Shown: positions 1 through 7,955, counted from the first letter of the stretch. The stretch: 12,328 nt of DNA from Bacteroidota bacterium (GCA_013203545.1 JABMQA010001434.1:1-12328), one strand, 5' to 3'. The notes: generated from the sequence alone by a model not told the origin. Translations and numbers: made by a program.

Positions 1-1846
1 AATAATGAAACGGGTGACCCCTGCCTGCTGCCCTGTTGTAATGTATTCCGGGTGTTTTGTAAAATCCGGTGGCACTTAAACTCACCCGGGCAAGATAGGC
101 TTCTGAAATCAGTTCTTTAAAATTAATCTGTTTACCAGGATGCCTACGACTGGTTACGGTATCCTTTCTAAAAATCAAATCCCCATTTTCCACAGCATCG
201 ATAGCAATGGGATTTCCAAAAATTTCGAGCGCTACCGGATACAACCTTCTTTTAATTTTGTCGATGGCATTTTTAACAGCCATACCATTGAGGTCAGAGC
301 CTGATGATGCCGCAGTAGCTGAAGTATTGGGTACTTTTGAGGTATTTGTGGGTGAAATTTTAATGAATTTAGGGTCAACCCCAAGTTCTTTTGATGCAAT
401 ACCCAGTATTTTGGTATGGAGCCCCTGCCCCATTTCAGTACCGCCATGGTTAACCAAAACTGTCCCGTCCTGGTAAATGTTCACCAGTGCGCCGGCCTGG
501 TTTAAAAAAGATGTGGTAAATGAAATTCCAAATTTTACCGGTGTAAGCGCCAAACCTTTTTTATAAAATTCGTTGTTGCTGTTGAACAGGTTGACAACAC
601 TGCGCTTTTCTGCATAGGCTGATTTCCTCAATAATTTATCATACATTAGCGAAAGCCTGTTGTTTTCGATAACTTCACCGTAATGGGTCATATTATTTTC
701 TGTGGTTCCATAAAAGTTGAGCTTCCTGATTTCGGAAGGATCCTTCTTTAAATTCCTGCCGATTCGATCCATCACACTTTCGATAACGGCCATTCCCTGG
801 GGTCCGCCAAAACCACGAAACGCTGTATTGGAAGGCAGGTTTGTTTTCCATACCTGTCCGGTAACGCGCAGATTGGGAATAAAATAGGCATTATCAACAT
901 GAAACATGGCCCGTTCCAAAATGGCACCGGAAAGATCCATGGCAATTCCCCCATCCGCATTCAGCCCGACATCCAGCGCCAGTATCATTCCCGAATCGTC
1001 AAAGGCAGCACGGTATTTCGAAAGAAACCGGTGTCGTTTACCGGTTATAATCTGGTCATCATCCCTGAAGAAGTGAATTTTAACAGGACGGCCGGTGGCG
1101 TTGGCCAACAAGGCACTCCAGGCGGCAACATGGTTTGCCTGGGTTTCTTTACCACCGAAGGCCCCACCCATCCGTTTTACCTCCACATCAACAGCATTGC
1201 GGTGGACTCCCAATACCCGCGCGACTATTGCCTGCGTTTCGGACGGATGCTGTGTTGAACTGTGGACCATCATCCCGGTATCCTCGCCCGGAATAGATAA
1301 ACAAGACTGGGTTTCGAGATACCAGTGCTCCTGGGCACCGGTTTTCAAATCACCATCAATAATATGTGGCGCCACCGAAAATATTTTCTCAACATCACCG
1401 GATTCGATTTTCTGCATTTGCCCCAGGGTGAGCGTTTTCTGCATGGCTGTTTCAATATCCAAAACAGCTTCAAGGGATTCATATTCAATCCTGATCAGCT
1501 TTTCGGCAGCAAGTGCGGTATCTTCATCCTTTGCAGCAATCAGAACAACAGCCTGGCCAATGCATTCAACCAGCCCATCAGCCAAACATGGTTCATCGTG
1601 AAAAACAGGCCCTAACTGATTTTCTCCAGGAATATCGCCTGCAGTAAGAACGGCATGGACACCATATAGTTTTTTCGCCTCCGACAGATGGATCCGGCTT
1701 ATGTTGGCGTGGGCCATTTTACTGTAAACCATTTTTCCGAAAAGCAATTGATCGTTTACCGGAATATCGTTTACAAATACCGACTTGCCGGTAACATGTT
1801 TCACCGCACTTTCGTGATATAATTTATCTTTCTGATGTTGATTCAT
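1..1846 (-). CDS. xdhB: Xanthine dehydrogenase molybdopterin-binding subunit (3'-truncated by window edge)
   Basis: Large molybdenum-cofactor subunit of a xanthine dehydrogenase-type hydroxylase, which oxidises hypoxanthine/xanthine to urate in purine breakdown. I translated the minus strand from ATG 1846 to the window edge: about 615 codons with no stop. Visible landmarks are AQEHWYLETQ (about 171-180), STQH (197-200), GGAFGGKE (227-234), TAFRGFGGPQG (341-351), NHGGTEMGQG, TSATAASSGSDLNG and SLSATGFYKTPGI. By alignment from memory, E234 and R344 correspond to bovine Glu802 and Arg880 in the active site. The C-terminal region with the catalytic Glu of the GEPP-type motif lies outside the window; such subunits are usually near 780 residues, so roughly a fifth is missing. 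The start overlaps the end of xdhA by 23 nt, which indicates translational coupling. Substrate specificity is inferred; related aldehyde oxidoreductases share the fold, but the split XdhA/XdhB pair favours xanthine dehydrogenase. Confidence 0.93.
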   Translation of the reverse strand, partial: MNQHQKDKLYHESAVKHVTGKSVFVNDIPVNDQLLFGKMVYSKMAHANISRIHLSEAKKLYGVHAVLTAGDIPGENQLGPVFHDEPCLADGLVECIGQAVVLIAAKDEDTALAAEKLIRIEYESLEAVLDIETAMQKTLTLGQMQKIESGDVEKIFSVAPHIIDGDLKTGAQEHWYLETQSCLSIPGEDTGMMVHSSTQHPSETQAIVARVLGVHRNAVDVEVKRMGGAFGGKETQANHVAAWSALLANATGRPVKIHFFRDDDQIITGKRHRFLSKYRAAFDDSGMILALDVGLNADGGIAMDLSGAILERAMFHVDNAYFIPNLRVTGQVWKTNLPSNTAFRGFGGPQGMAVIESVMDRIGRNLKKDPSEIRKLNFYGTTENNMTHYGEVIENNRLSLMYDKLLRKSAYAEKRSVVNLFNSNNEFYKKGLALTPVKFGISFTTSFLNQAGALVNIYQDGTVLVNHGGTEMGQGLHTKILGIASKELGVDPKFIKISPTNTSKVPNTSATAASSGSDLNGMAVKNAIDKIKRRLYPVALEIFGNPIAIDAVENGDLIFRKDTVTSRRHPGKQINFKELISEAYLARVSLSATGFYKTPGIHYNRAAGRGHPFHY

Positions 1847-3302
1847 GCCAAAATTTCAATAATAAATTCCTTGCCATAATAATTCTTGATGATGCTTCGG
1901 CCCTGGCATCTGAGATTGGGACATATGCATCGTGCAGCATCCCCATAGCATTTTCAATCGTTTTTCTATCCCACTTTTTCCCGATCAATGCATTTTCTAT
2001 TGCAGATGCCCTTTGTACAGTTTTAGCCATACCGCCATATATGATATGAATGGCAGATACCTGATTTTGCTCATCCAATTTCAATTTGAAACAGGCCGAT
2101 ACTGTTGAAATATCGAGATCTTTTCGCTTGGAAACTTTATAACTTCTAATGATTTCACCCTTTTTAGGTTTCGGAATAATGAGAACAGCAATGATCTCAT
2201 CATTTTTAATATCCGTTTTCCGGTAATCCACAATAAAATCTTTGAGCAGCATTTCCCTTTGCCGGCCATCACCCAGCAACCTGACGCTTGCGCCGAGGGC
2301 CAACAGAACCGGCAGTGTGTCGCCGATTGGGGATGCCGATCCTACATTACCTCCCAGCGTGGCAAGGTTTCGGATTTGCTGTGAGCCAAACACCTTTAAA
2401 ATATCTGCCAGTACAGGTAAGCGGACTTCGGTGTATTTAAGTATCTCTTCAATTGATATCCCTGCGCCGATTACAATTCGTGAGTGATCCTCCACAATGA
2501 GTTTTAATTCATCAACTCCTGACAAATCGATTATTTCATCCAGAAGAATCCGTTTTTTAGTCTGCAAGAGTGCGGTATCTGTTGAGCCGTTAACCAGCAG
2601 CGCATCCGGGTATTGTTTACGTAAACGCAAAGCTTCAGGAATGGTAAAAGGTTTAAGGTACTTTTGTCCGGGCGTAAAAATCTCAAGCGTTGACTGTTCC
2701 CTGCCAATTTCCTCCAGCTTTTCGATAACAGATTCCTTTATAGCGGAAAAATGATCAGCGCCACCGTCCTTACAGGCCTTTAAGGCAGCCTGCACGATGG
2801 GCTGATAACCGGTACAGCGGCACAGATTCCCTGAAAGCGCATCTTCAACCTCGTTCCGTGTGGGATTGGGAATATTTTTATACAAGGCAAACATCGACAT
2901 AACCATACCCGGCGTACAGTAACCACACTGGCTGCCATTGGCCTCAACCATGGCTTGTTGAACAGGGTGCAATAAAATCCCATTTCCATGTTTTACAGCA
3001 AGATTTTCGATGGTAATCAATTGCTTTCCATGTATCATTGGCAGAAACACCAGGCAGGAGTTGATGGATTTATATGTCAAACCCCCTCGTTCGTCCAATT
3101 CCGCCACCACCACTGTACATGCACCGCAGTCGCCCTCGGCACAACCCTCTTTAACACCCTTGTGTGTGGGCTGCATCCGTAGATAATTCAAGACTGTGGT
3201 AGTGGGTTTTAAACCTGCCGGATTCGGGAAACCGATCTCAACTATTTCATTATCGAGGAGAAATTTTAACTTTCCGGGTGCTTTTGTCACTGCGTTCATC
3301 AT
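1824..3302 (-). CDS. xdhA: Xanthine dehydrogenase small subunit (2x[2Fe-2S] + FAD)
   Basis: Electron-transfer subunit of the same enzyme, passing electrons from the Mo site in XdhB through two [2Fe-2S] clusters to FAD and then NAD. It has 492 residues, close to the usual 460-490 of bacterial XdhA. The N-terminal ferredoxin-like domain carries Cys54, Cys59, Cys62 (CAEGDCGAC) and Cys83; the second cluster domain carries Cys126, Cys129 (SQCGYCTPG) and Cys161, Cys163 (NLCRCTGYQPI). The FAD domain follows from about residue 210, with LLVNGSTDTAL (236-245) and TLGGNVGSASPIGDT (315-329), and then a CODH-type C-terminal domain. All eight cluster cysteines are present, so it should be functional. The start is ATG 3302, with an adjacent ATG at 3299 as an equal alternative; no Shine-Dalgarno sequence is visible. 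It lies 41 nt after rlmH on the same strand and overlaps xdhB. The XdhC maturation factor is not in the window. Confidence 0.95.
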   Translation of the reverse strand: MMNAVTKAPGKLKFLLDNEIVEIGFPNPAGLKPTTTVLNYLRMQPTHKGVKEGCAEGDCGACTVVVAELDERGGLTYKSINSCLVFLPMIHGKQLITIENLAVKHGNGILLHPVQQAMVEANGSQCGYCTPGMVMSMFALYKNIPNPTRNEVEDALSGNLCRCTGYQPIVQAALKACKDGGADHFSAIKESVIEKLEEIGREQSTLEIFTPGQKYLKPFTIPEALRLRKQYPDALLVNGSTDTALLQTKKRILLDEIIDLSGVDELKLIVEDHSRIVIGAGISIEEILKYTEVRLPVLADILKVFGSQQIRNLATLGGNVGSASPIGDTLPVLLALGASVRLLGDGRQREMLLKDFIVDYRKTDIKNDEIIAVLIIPKPKKGEIIRSYKVSKRKDLDISTVSACFKLKLDEQNQVSAIHIIYGGMAKTVQRASAIENALIGKKWDRKTIENAMGMLHDAYVPISDARAEASSRIIMARNLLLKFWHESTSER

Positions 3303-3317
3303 TTATAAATATGCAGA

Positions 3318-3325
3318 CAAATTTA
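3318..3325 (-). promoter_or_regulatory. Candidate Bacteroidota -7 box upstream of xdhA
   Basis: On the minus strand this reads TAAATTTG, matching the Bacteroidota -7 consensus TAnnTTTG, 15 bases before the xdhA ATG. No convincing TTTG -33 element is found about 20 nt upstream, and the sequence is AT-rich, so a chance match is possible. If real, xdhAB would have its own promoter with a very short leader rather than depending on read-through from rlmH. Confidence 0.3.
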
Positions 3326-3343
3326 TAAAAATCCTGTAATTCA

Positions 3344-3814
3344 TCACTTGTGATAAGGCTCATTGTTTAAAATTGTCATGGCCCTATAGAATTGTTCCAT
3401 AAAAATCACCCTTATCAATTGATGCGAAAAGGTCATTTTCGACAATGATATTTTATAATTGGCACGTGAATAGACTATTTCAGCAAATCCATATGCCCCA
3501 CCTATTACAAAAGTCAACTGTTTGAAACCCTGATTTGCCTGGTTAGCCAGAAAAGAAGAAAAATCCATTGAATCCTTTAGCATACCCCTCTCGTCAAGGA
3601 GAACTACCACTTCATCGTCTTTGATTTGTTTGAGTATCTGCTCTCCCTCCTTTTGTTTAACATCATAATCTTTTAAATTCCTGGTGTTTTTTAAACCGGG
3701 TATCACCTGATCTTCAAACGGAATATAGTGTTTAATCCTGTTTTTGTAAATCTGGTAACCTTCTGCAACAAAGTTTTCCTGTGTTTTTCCAATCATCAAA
3801 AGCCTTACCTTCAT
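3344..3814 (-). CDS. rlmH: 23S rRNA (pseudouridine(1915)-N3)-methyltransferase RlmH
   Basis: SPOUT-class, SAM-dependent methyltransferase that modifies pseudouridine 1915 in helix 69 of 23S rRNA on assembled 70S ribosomes. The protein begins MKVRLLMIGKTQ and has 156 residues, matching E. coli RlmH (155). Family motifs are intact: LLDERG (72-77), FVIGGAYGF (102-110), KISLSKMTFSHQLIR (121-135), EQFYRA (140-145) and the C-terminal PYHK, close to the usual PYHH/PYHK. The frame stays open upstream to 3871, but the extra 19 residues do not resemble the family. I therefore chose ATG 3814; ATG 3817 is directly adjacent. It is transcribed divergently from the DUF4783-like gene, with xdhA 41 nt downstream on the same strand. 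Confidence 0.95.
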   Translation of the reverse strand: MKVRLLMIGKTQENFVAEGYQIYKNRIKHYIPFEDQVIPGLKNTRNLKDYDVKQKEGEQILKQIKDDEVVVLLDERGMLKDSMDFSSFLANQANQGFKQLTFVIGGAYGFAEIVYSRANYKISLSKMTFSHQLIRVIFMEQFYRAMTILNNEPYHK

Positions 3815-3887
3815 CATTTTTGGCATTAAGTATGCAACATCCCATGAATTAAAAAATGATAAAACACCCAATTTTGAGTGAAAATGT

Positions 3888-3895
3888 TAAATTTG
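3888..3895 (+). promoter_or_regulatory. Candidate -7 box for the DUF4783-like gene
   Basis: TAAATTTG followed by C matches the TAnnTTTG consensus, 54 bases upstream of the chosen ATG at 3950. A TTTG exists at 3873-3876 but the 11-nt gap is too short for a -33 element (17-23 expected), so support rests on the -7 box alone. It lies in the 135-bp divergent region between rlmH and the DUF4783-like gene and supports the start at 3950 over the GTG at 3878, which would precede the transcription start. Confidence 0.4.
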
Positions 3896-3949
3896 CAACA
3901 AAAGACAAATGTAGGCAATTACCTGTTCGAATCTCATAAAACAGCTATT

Positions 3950-4351
3950 ATGCGTCCAATTTCACCAATTGTAATCGTCATTTTCTTCCTAACCTTGTTG
4001 GGTAGCCGGCCACCTCAGGAACCAGATGTTGTAGTAAAAATATCAGGCACATTAAAAACAGGGCAAACACACAAACTTGCCGGTCATTTCAATATAACCC
4101 TTGATTGGGTAATACCTGGCAGTGAAGGAACTTACAGCACCAAACAGGCGGAACAATTGATTAAGGTTTTCTTTACCAAAAACCCGGTTAAAGATTTTAC
4201 CCTCGACCACGATGGGAAATCAAACGATGGGTCGAGGTATATGATTGGGACCTTGAAATCGAGAAACAAAAAGTCATTCAGGGTTTATATTTTAATTAAG
4301 ACCGGGCAAATTGCTGAAGCCATTCACCAACTTCAAATCGAAGAAGAATAA
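3950..4351 (+). CDS. DUF4783-like small exported protein
   Basis: Small protein of unknown function, 133 residues from ATG 3950. The N-terminus MRPISPIVIVIFFLTLLGSR is a typical short signal peptide or membrane anchor: one hydrophobic stretch at residues 6-18 with no lipobox Cys, so the mature part should be periplasmic. The mature domain (about 25-133) has alternating strands and polar turns ending in a Q/E-rich tail (QLQIEEE). The family assignment is from memory of Bacteroidota proteins of this size located next to nadC and rlmH, and of the pattern AEQLIKVFFTKNPVKDF. An NTF2-like fold is possible but not shown here. The frame is open back to GTG 3878, but that extension would bury the signal peptide behind 24 polar residues. 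nadC follows after 99 nt with its own promoter candidate. Confidence 0.7.
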   Translation: MRPISPIVIVIFFLTLLGSRPPQEPDVVVKISGTLKTGQTHKLAGHFNITLDWVIPGSEGTYSTKQAEQLIKVFFTKNPVKDFTLDHDGKSNDGSRYMIGTLKSRNKKSFRVYILIKTGQIAEAIHQLQIEEE

Positions 4352-4401
4352 ACCCTGACATGTATTGTTTCTGAGGCAGTTTGATCAAAATCCCGAAAAT
4401 A

Positions 4402-4433
4402 TTTTAAAAAAGTATGTTAAAGTCATACCTTTG
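4402..4433 (+). promoter_or_regulatory. Candidate Bacteroidota promoter of nadC
   Basis: A -7 box TACCTTTG lies at 4426-4433, and a T-run at 4402-4405 (TTTT, one change from TTTG) lies 20 nt upstream, which is the correct -33/-7 spacing for the Bacteroidota primary sigma factor. Transcription would start near 4440, giving a leader of about 10 nt before ATG 4451. A short dyad, GTATG (4412-4416) and CATAC (4424-4428) with a 7-nt gap, overlaps the -7 box and could be an operator, but five base pairs is weak evidence. Confidence 0.6.
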
Positions 4434-4450
4434 CAAAAAATATCCATCAT

Positions 4451-5296
4451 ATGTTGCAATTGGATGACATCATTCTAAAGGCTATTGAAGAAGACATTGG
4501 GAGGTGCGATCATACTTCGGAAGCTTTGATCCCCGACACAGCGGTTGGCCGGGCAGAGCTTTTGGTTAAGGAGGATGGTACCATTTCGGGTATTGCCGTT
4601 GCAAAAAAAGTTTTTGAGAAAATTGATCCTGACCTGAAATTCATCGGCTTATATGACGACGGACAGAAGGTTAAGAGGGGCGATATTGCCTTTACCATTG
4701 ATGGTAAATCAAAATCCATTTTGGGTGGGGAGCGGCTGGCACTTAACTTTATGCAACGGATGAGCGGCATTGCCACCAACACCAGAAAAGTAACCGATCT
4801 TGTTAAAGGCCTGAATGTTAAAATTCTTGATACCCGTAAAACAACACCAAATCTTCGCATGCTTGAAAAAGATGCCGTCAGGCATGGCGGTGGTTATAAC
4901 CACAGGATGGGTCTGTACGATATGATCATGATCAAGGATAACCATATTGATTTTGCAGGTGGAATCAGGCAGGCCATTACCGCTGCCAATGATTATATTG
5001 AAAAAAATGAGCTGGATTTAAAAATCGAAATTGAGGTCAGGGATTTTAGGGAACTGAAGGAAGTGCTCAATGTTGGCAGAATCGACAGGATCATGCTGGA
5101 TAATTTCACCATCGACGGGCTAAGAACCGCAGTATCGCTGATCGATGGAAGATATGAAACCGAAGCTTCGGGTGGAATTACACTGGAAACTGTTCGCAGC
5201 TATGCCGAAACAGGGGTAGATTTTATTTCAATAGGTGCACTGACGCATCATATCAAAAGCCTTGATATGAGTTTAAAGGCTGTTCATCATTTTTAA
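4451..5296 (+). CDS. nadC: Nicotinate-nucleotide pyrophosphorylase (quinolinate phosphoribosyltransferase, carboxylating)
   Basis: Converts quinolinate and PRPP to nicotinate mononucleotide, CO2 and pyrophosphate, the entry to NAD from the de novo pathway; cytoplasmic. It has 281 residues, the normal family length. The N-terminal sandwich domain begins LDDIILKAIEEDIGRCDHTS (4-23), and the barrel domain carries the signature ILDTRKTTPNLRMLEKDAVR (125-144), GGGYNHRMGLYDMIMIKDNH (146-165), EIEVRDF (193-199), MLDNF (215-219) and EASGGITLE (238-246). These give the expected Arg/His/Lys substrate pocket (R129, H151, R152, K162) and the acidic pair E195/D217. The start at ATG 4451 matches the family N-terminus and follows a good promoter. 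yihY begins 10 nt after the stop, so the two are probably co-transcribed. nadA and nadB are not in the window. Confidence 0.96.
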   Translation: MLQLDDIILKAIEEDIGRCDHTSEALIPDTAVGRAELLVKEDGTISGIAVAKKVFEKIDPDLKFIGLYDDGQKVKRGDIAFTIDGKSKSILGGERLALNFMQRMSGIATNTRKVTDLVKGLNVKILDTRKTTPNLRMLEKDAVRHGGGYNHRMGLYDMIMIKDNHIDFAGGIRQAITAANDYIEKNELDLKIEIEVRDFRELKEVLNVGRIDRIMLDNFTIDGLRTAVSLIDGRYETEASGGITLETVRSYAETGVDFISIGALTHHIKSLDMSLKAVHHF

Positions 5297-5306
5297 ATAG
5301 CGTATT

Positions 5307-6302
5307 TTGCTGGATCCCAAAAATAAATATCTTGCTAAACTGGGAAAAAGTGCAACCACTTTTTTGCGAAACGGCCTTGCTTTCAGCATACGGCTATTAA
5401 GAAGGCTTATCCTCCCCGGCTTCGATGGAATTCCATTATTTAATGTTTTGAAGTTTTTCGTTAAGGGACTTTTCGAAGGGCGGCTCACCATTCGTGCCTC
5501 TGCTGTTTCATTCGATTTCTTCCTTGCCATCTTCCCATCGATATTGTTTTTCTTTACCATCATTCCTTTTGTTCCCATCGTGGATTTTCAGCCTACCCTT
5601 CTGCAAATTCTTCAGGATGTAATCCCATCGACCATCTGGCCATATGTGAGCAGCACCCTCGAAGATATCATAATCCGTCCGCGCTCCGACCTTTTGTCGC
5701 TTGGTTTTATACTGGCATTGTATTTTTCCACCAATGGGATCAATTCGATTATCGAAGGATTTAATTCAACCTATCATGAGATGGAAACCAGGTCGTGGTT
5801 GAAACAGCGGCTGATTTCGCTTTTTCTTGTAATATTGATTTCTTTTTTGATCATCATAGCCATTACACTATTTATTGTTGGCGGATATGTAATGCGGTGG
5901 CTTGTGGTGGAAGGAATCCTGACCAACAGTTTCACCATCATCATTATTCAAATTGTACGGTGGATCCTGATCATATCAATTTCGCTGTTCTCCATTTCAT
6001 TCCTATACTATTTTGCCCCGGCTAAAAAACGTGAATTCAGGTTTATTTCGGCAGGATCTACGCTGGCTACGGCCCTGATGCTTTTAACCACCTATGGCTT
6101 TAACTTTTACATCGAAAATTTTTCAAGATACAATGCCCTTTACGGATCAATTGGGACACTGCTTGTTTTCCTTCTGTGGGTTTATTTCAACTCCATTATT
6201 TTACTAATCGGTTTTGAGTTGAATGTAAGCATCAGATCGGCGAGGGGAGATAATAGAATTGACATTTCGAATAAACAACAAGGTAGCATCGATGAATCTT
6301 AA
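5307..6302 (+). CDS. YihY/BrkB family inner-membrane protein, TTG start
   Basis: Polytopic membrane protein of the YihY/BrkB (formerly 'ribonuclease BN') family; its physiological role is unresolved. It has 331 residues and about six membrane segments. Typical family stretches are EGRLTIRASAVSFDFFLAIF (residues about 56-75), ALYFSTNGINSIIEGFNSTY, and YGSIGTLLVFLLWVYFNSII near the C-terminus followed by LIGFELNVSI. A TAG at 5298 blocks any earlier start, and the first in-frame ATG is far downstream of the conserved N-terminus, so translation must begin at TTG 5307 or the adjacent CTG 5310. It sits 10 nt after nadC and is probably translated from the same message. The N-terminal 40 residues are basic and cytoplasmic. 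Expression of a membrane protein from a TTG start without a Shine-Dalgarno sequence may keep its level low. Confidence 0.9.
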   Translation: MLDPKNKYLAKLGKSATTFLRNGLAFSIRLLRRLILPGFDGIPLFNVLKFFVKGLFEGRLTIRASAVSFDFFLAIFPSILFFFTIIPFVPIVDFQPTLLQILQDVIPSTIWPYVSSTLEDIIIRPRSDLLSLGFILALYFSTNGINSIIEGFNSTYHEMETRSWLKQRLISLFLVILISFLIIIAITLFIVGGYVMRWLVVEGILTNSFTIIIIQIVRWILIISISLFSISFLYYFAPAKKREFRFISAGSTLATALMLLTTYGFNFYIENFSRYNALYGSIGTLLVFLLWVYFNSIILLIGFELNVSIRSARGDNRIDISNKQQGSIDES

Positions 6303-6306
6303 CCCC

Positions 6307-6326
6307 GGGAGAAATTAATATCTCCC
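6307..6326 (+). terminator. Inverted repeat after yihY, possible weak terminator
   Basis: GGGAGA (6307-6312) pairs with TCTCCC (6321-6326), and the 8-nt centre is itself nearly symmetric, so the 20 bases form an almost perfect palindrome with one mismatched pair. It begins five bases after the yihY stop codon, where a terminator would be expected, but only two Ts follow, so it is not a classical intrinsic terminator. It may instead stabilise the 3' end of the nadC-yihY message or bind a dimeric protein. Confidence 0.45.
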
Positions 6327-6349
6327 TTCGAAAGTTGTAAACCATAAGA

Positions 6350-6383
6350 TTTGATCAAGAAAAAGGATAGATTTGCATCTTTG
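6350..6383 (+). promoter_or_regulatory. Candidate promoter of the surface-glycan cluster
   Basis: Within the 142-bp gap between yihY and the flippase gene, TTTG at 6350-6353 could serve as a -33 element. Two overlapping -7 candidates follow: TAGATTTG at 6368-6375, a full TAnnTTTG match but only 14 nt from the TTTG, and CATCTTTG at 6376-6383, with correct 22-nt spacing but one mismatch. Either would give a leader of roughly 55-65 nt before TTG 6445. This is the likely start of transcription for the glycan genes, but which box is used cannot be decided from sequence. Confidence 0.4.
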
Positions 6384-6444
6384 TATACATTGACATTCAA
6401 TTTGTGTCTTAAATTATTTTAAGCTAAGAACTCAACTTATTATT

Positions 6445-7938
6445 TTGGGTATAATACAAAAACAAAGTATCTCCGGCCTGATATGGTCATACCTTGGCGT
6501 AGGACTTGGTTTTATTTTAACAGCAATACTTTTCACTCGTTTTCTAACAACTGAAGAAATCGGGCTAATACGGCTATTGGTCTCATACTCTACAGTGATG
6601 GCTATGTTTGCGAGTATGGGAATGAATGCTGTAACAATAAAAATGTTTCCGCAATTTAGAAATGAAAAGGAAAAGCATCATGGTTTTCTGGGCATAGCGC
6701 TCATTTTTGTATTGATTGGTTTTCTTATTACAACAATATGCTACCTTCTGTTGCAAAACGTTATGATAGCCGATGCAAGGGAAAAGTCAGAACTGTTTAT
6801 TCCCTTCTTTTATGTTGTAATTCCCCTAACCCTTTTTACGCTCCTTTTTGGAATTCTCGATTCATATTATCGTGTTTTATTTAATGCCGTTAAAGGAATA
6901 GCTTACAAAGAGGTATATCAACGAATATTAATTATTTCATCAGTAACATTGTATTACTTTGGGTATATTAATTTCAGTGTGTTTGTATGGTTTTACGTGC
7001 TGGCATATGGAATACCGGTTTTACTTTTTATAACTTCCTTAATTGTACAGAAGAAATTCTATATAAAACCACGTTTTGATTTTATTGATAAAAAGCTTAA
7101 AAAGGAACTGATCAGGGTTGCTTTATTTGGAATATTTGCAAGCTTTTCAGGAATTTTAGTCCAAAGCATTGATATCATTATGGTAAATGAATTTATGGGC
7201 TTGAGTCAGACCGGAATTTATACAATTAGCTTTTTCTTCGGGACCTTAATTTTGATACCAATGCGTTCGATGGCAAAAATAGGGGCTGTTGTCGTGTCGG
7301 AATCATGGAAAATCAATGACACAAAAACAATTTCAGCTATTTATCTGAAGAGCAGCCTGACCCTGAGTGTGATCGGGCTACTGATTTTTATTGGTATCTG
7401 GGGGAACATAGATAATGTTTTTTACATTATTGGCAATGACTACAGCGAGGGGAAATATGTAATACTCTTTATCGGACTTGCAAATCTCACGGACGTGTAC
7501 ATGGGATTGAGTTCACAAATCCTCGTAAATTCAAAATATTACAAATGGCTAACATACCTGCTCATTTTATTTGCAGCACTTATTGTACTTACCAATTTCT
7601 TTTTGATACCTGCTTTTGGAATTATTGGTGCCGCTTTGGCATCCTTCGTTTCAAAACTTATCTTTAATCTGTTAAAATTTGTTTTTATCAAAATTCGATT
7701 TGGTTTTCAACCTTTTAATAAAAAACATCTCATATTGACTGTAATAGCTGTCCTTACCTGGTATTTAAGCACACTGCTCCCAACGATGCCCGATTATATT
7801 ATTGACATAATTATTCGAAGTTCAGCTATTACAATCGTTTTTATGATCCCGGTCTACTATTTCAATATTTCTGAAGATATCAATGACCGGATTGATAAAG
7901 TACTTGATCTTGTGGGTATAAACCTGAAAAAAAGATAG
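6445..7938 (+). CDS. Wzx-like polysaccharide flippase (MOP superfamily), TTG start
   Basis: Integral membrane protein of 497 residues with about 12-14 hydrophobic segments, resembling oligosaccharide/polysaccharide flippases that move lipid-linked glycan repeat units across the inner membrane. The N-terminus MGIIQKQSISGLIWSYLGVG, followed by FILTAILFTRFLTTEEIGLI, is characteristic of these proteins in Bacteroidota. Helical-bundle repeats are visible in both halves (for example GIFASFSGILVQSIDIIMVN and IIGAALASFVSKLIF). No ATG occurs in frame near the conserved N-terminus, so TTG 6445 is the start; the first residues match the usual MG(I/V)IQ(K/R)QS beginning. The next gene starts 17 nt downstream. 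Its position upstream of transferase and nonulosonate genes suggests it exports the glycan built by this cluster. A polysaccharide polymerase (Wzy) is not seen in the window. Confidence 0.88.
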   Translation: MGIIQKQSISGLIWSYLGVGLGFILTAILFTRFLTTEEIGLIRLLVSYSTVMAMFASMGMNAVTIKMFPQFRNEKEKHHGFLGIALIFVLIGFLITTICYLLLQNVMIADAREKSELFIPFFYVVIPLTLFTLLFGILDSYYRVLFNAVKGIAYKEVYQRILIISSVTLYYFGYINFSVFVWFYVLAYGIPVLLFITSLIVQKKFYIKPRFDFIDKKLKKELIRVALFGIFASFSGILVQSIDIIMVNEFMGLSQTGIYTISFFFGTLILIPMRSMAKIGAVVVSESWKINDTKTISAIYLKSSLTLSVIGLLIFIGIWGNIDNVFYIIGNDYSEGKYVILFIGLANLTDVYMGLSSQILVNSKYYKWLTYLLILFAALIVLTNFFLIPAFGIIGAALASFVSKLIFNLLKFVFIKIRFGFQPFNKKHLILTVIAVLTWYLSTLLPTMPDYIIDIIIRSSAITIVFMIPVYYFNISEDINDRIDKVLDLVGINLKKR

Positions 7939-7955
7939 CAGACCAAAACATCACT

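Noticed and set aside
899..1615. Open plus-strand reading frames of 96-168 codons opposite xdhB.
   Set aside because: They lie antisense to an intact, motif-rich xdhB frame, have no family resemblance, and reflect the codon bias of the real gene.
3346..3355. Palindrome TCACTTGTGA at the rlmH stop as an operator.
   Set aside because: It is formed by the conserved PYHK codons and the stop codon, so coding constraint explains most of it.
3815..3871. Longer rlmH beginning at 3871.
   Set aside because: RlmH proteins begin with the MK(V/I)-type strand found at ATG 3814; the extension gives 175 residues, longer than the family norm.
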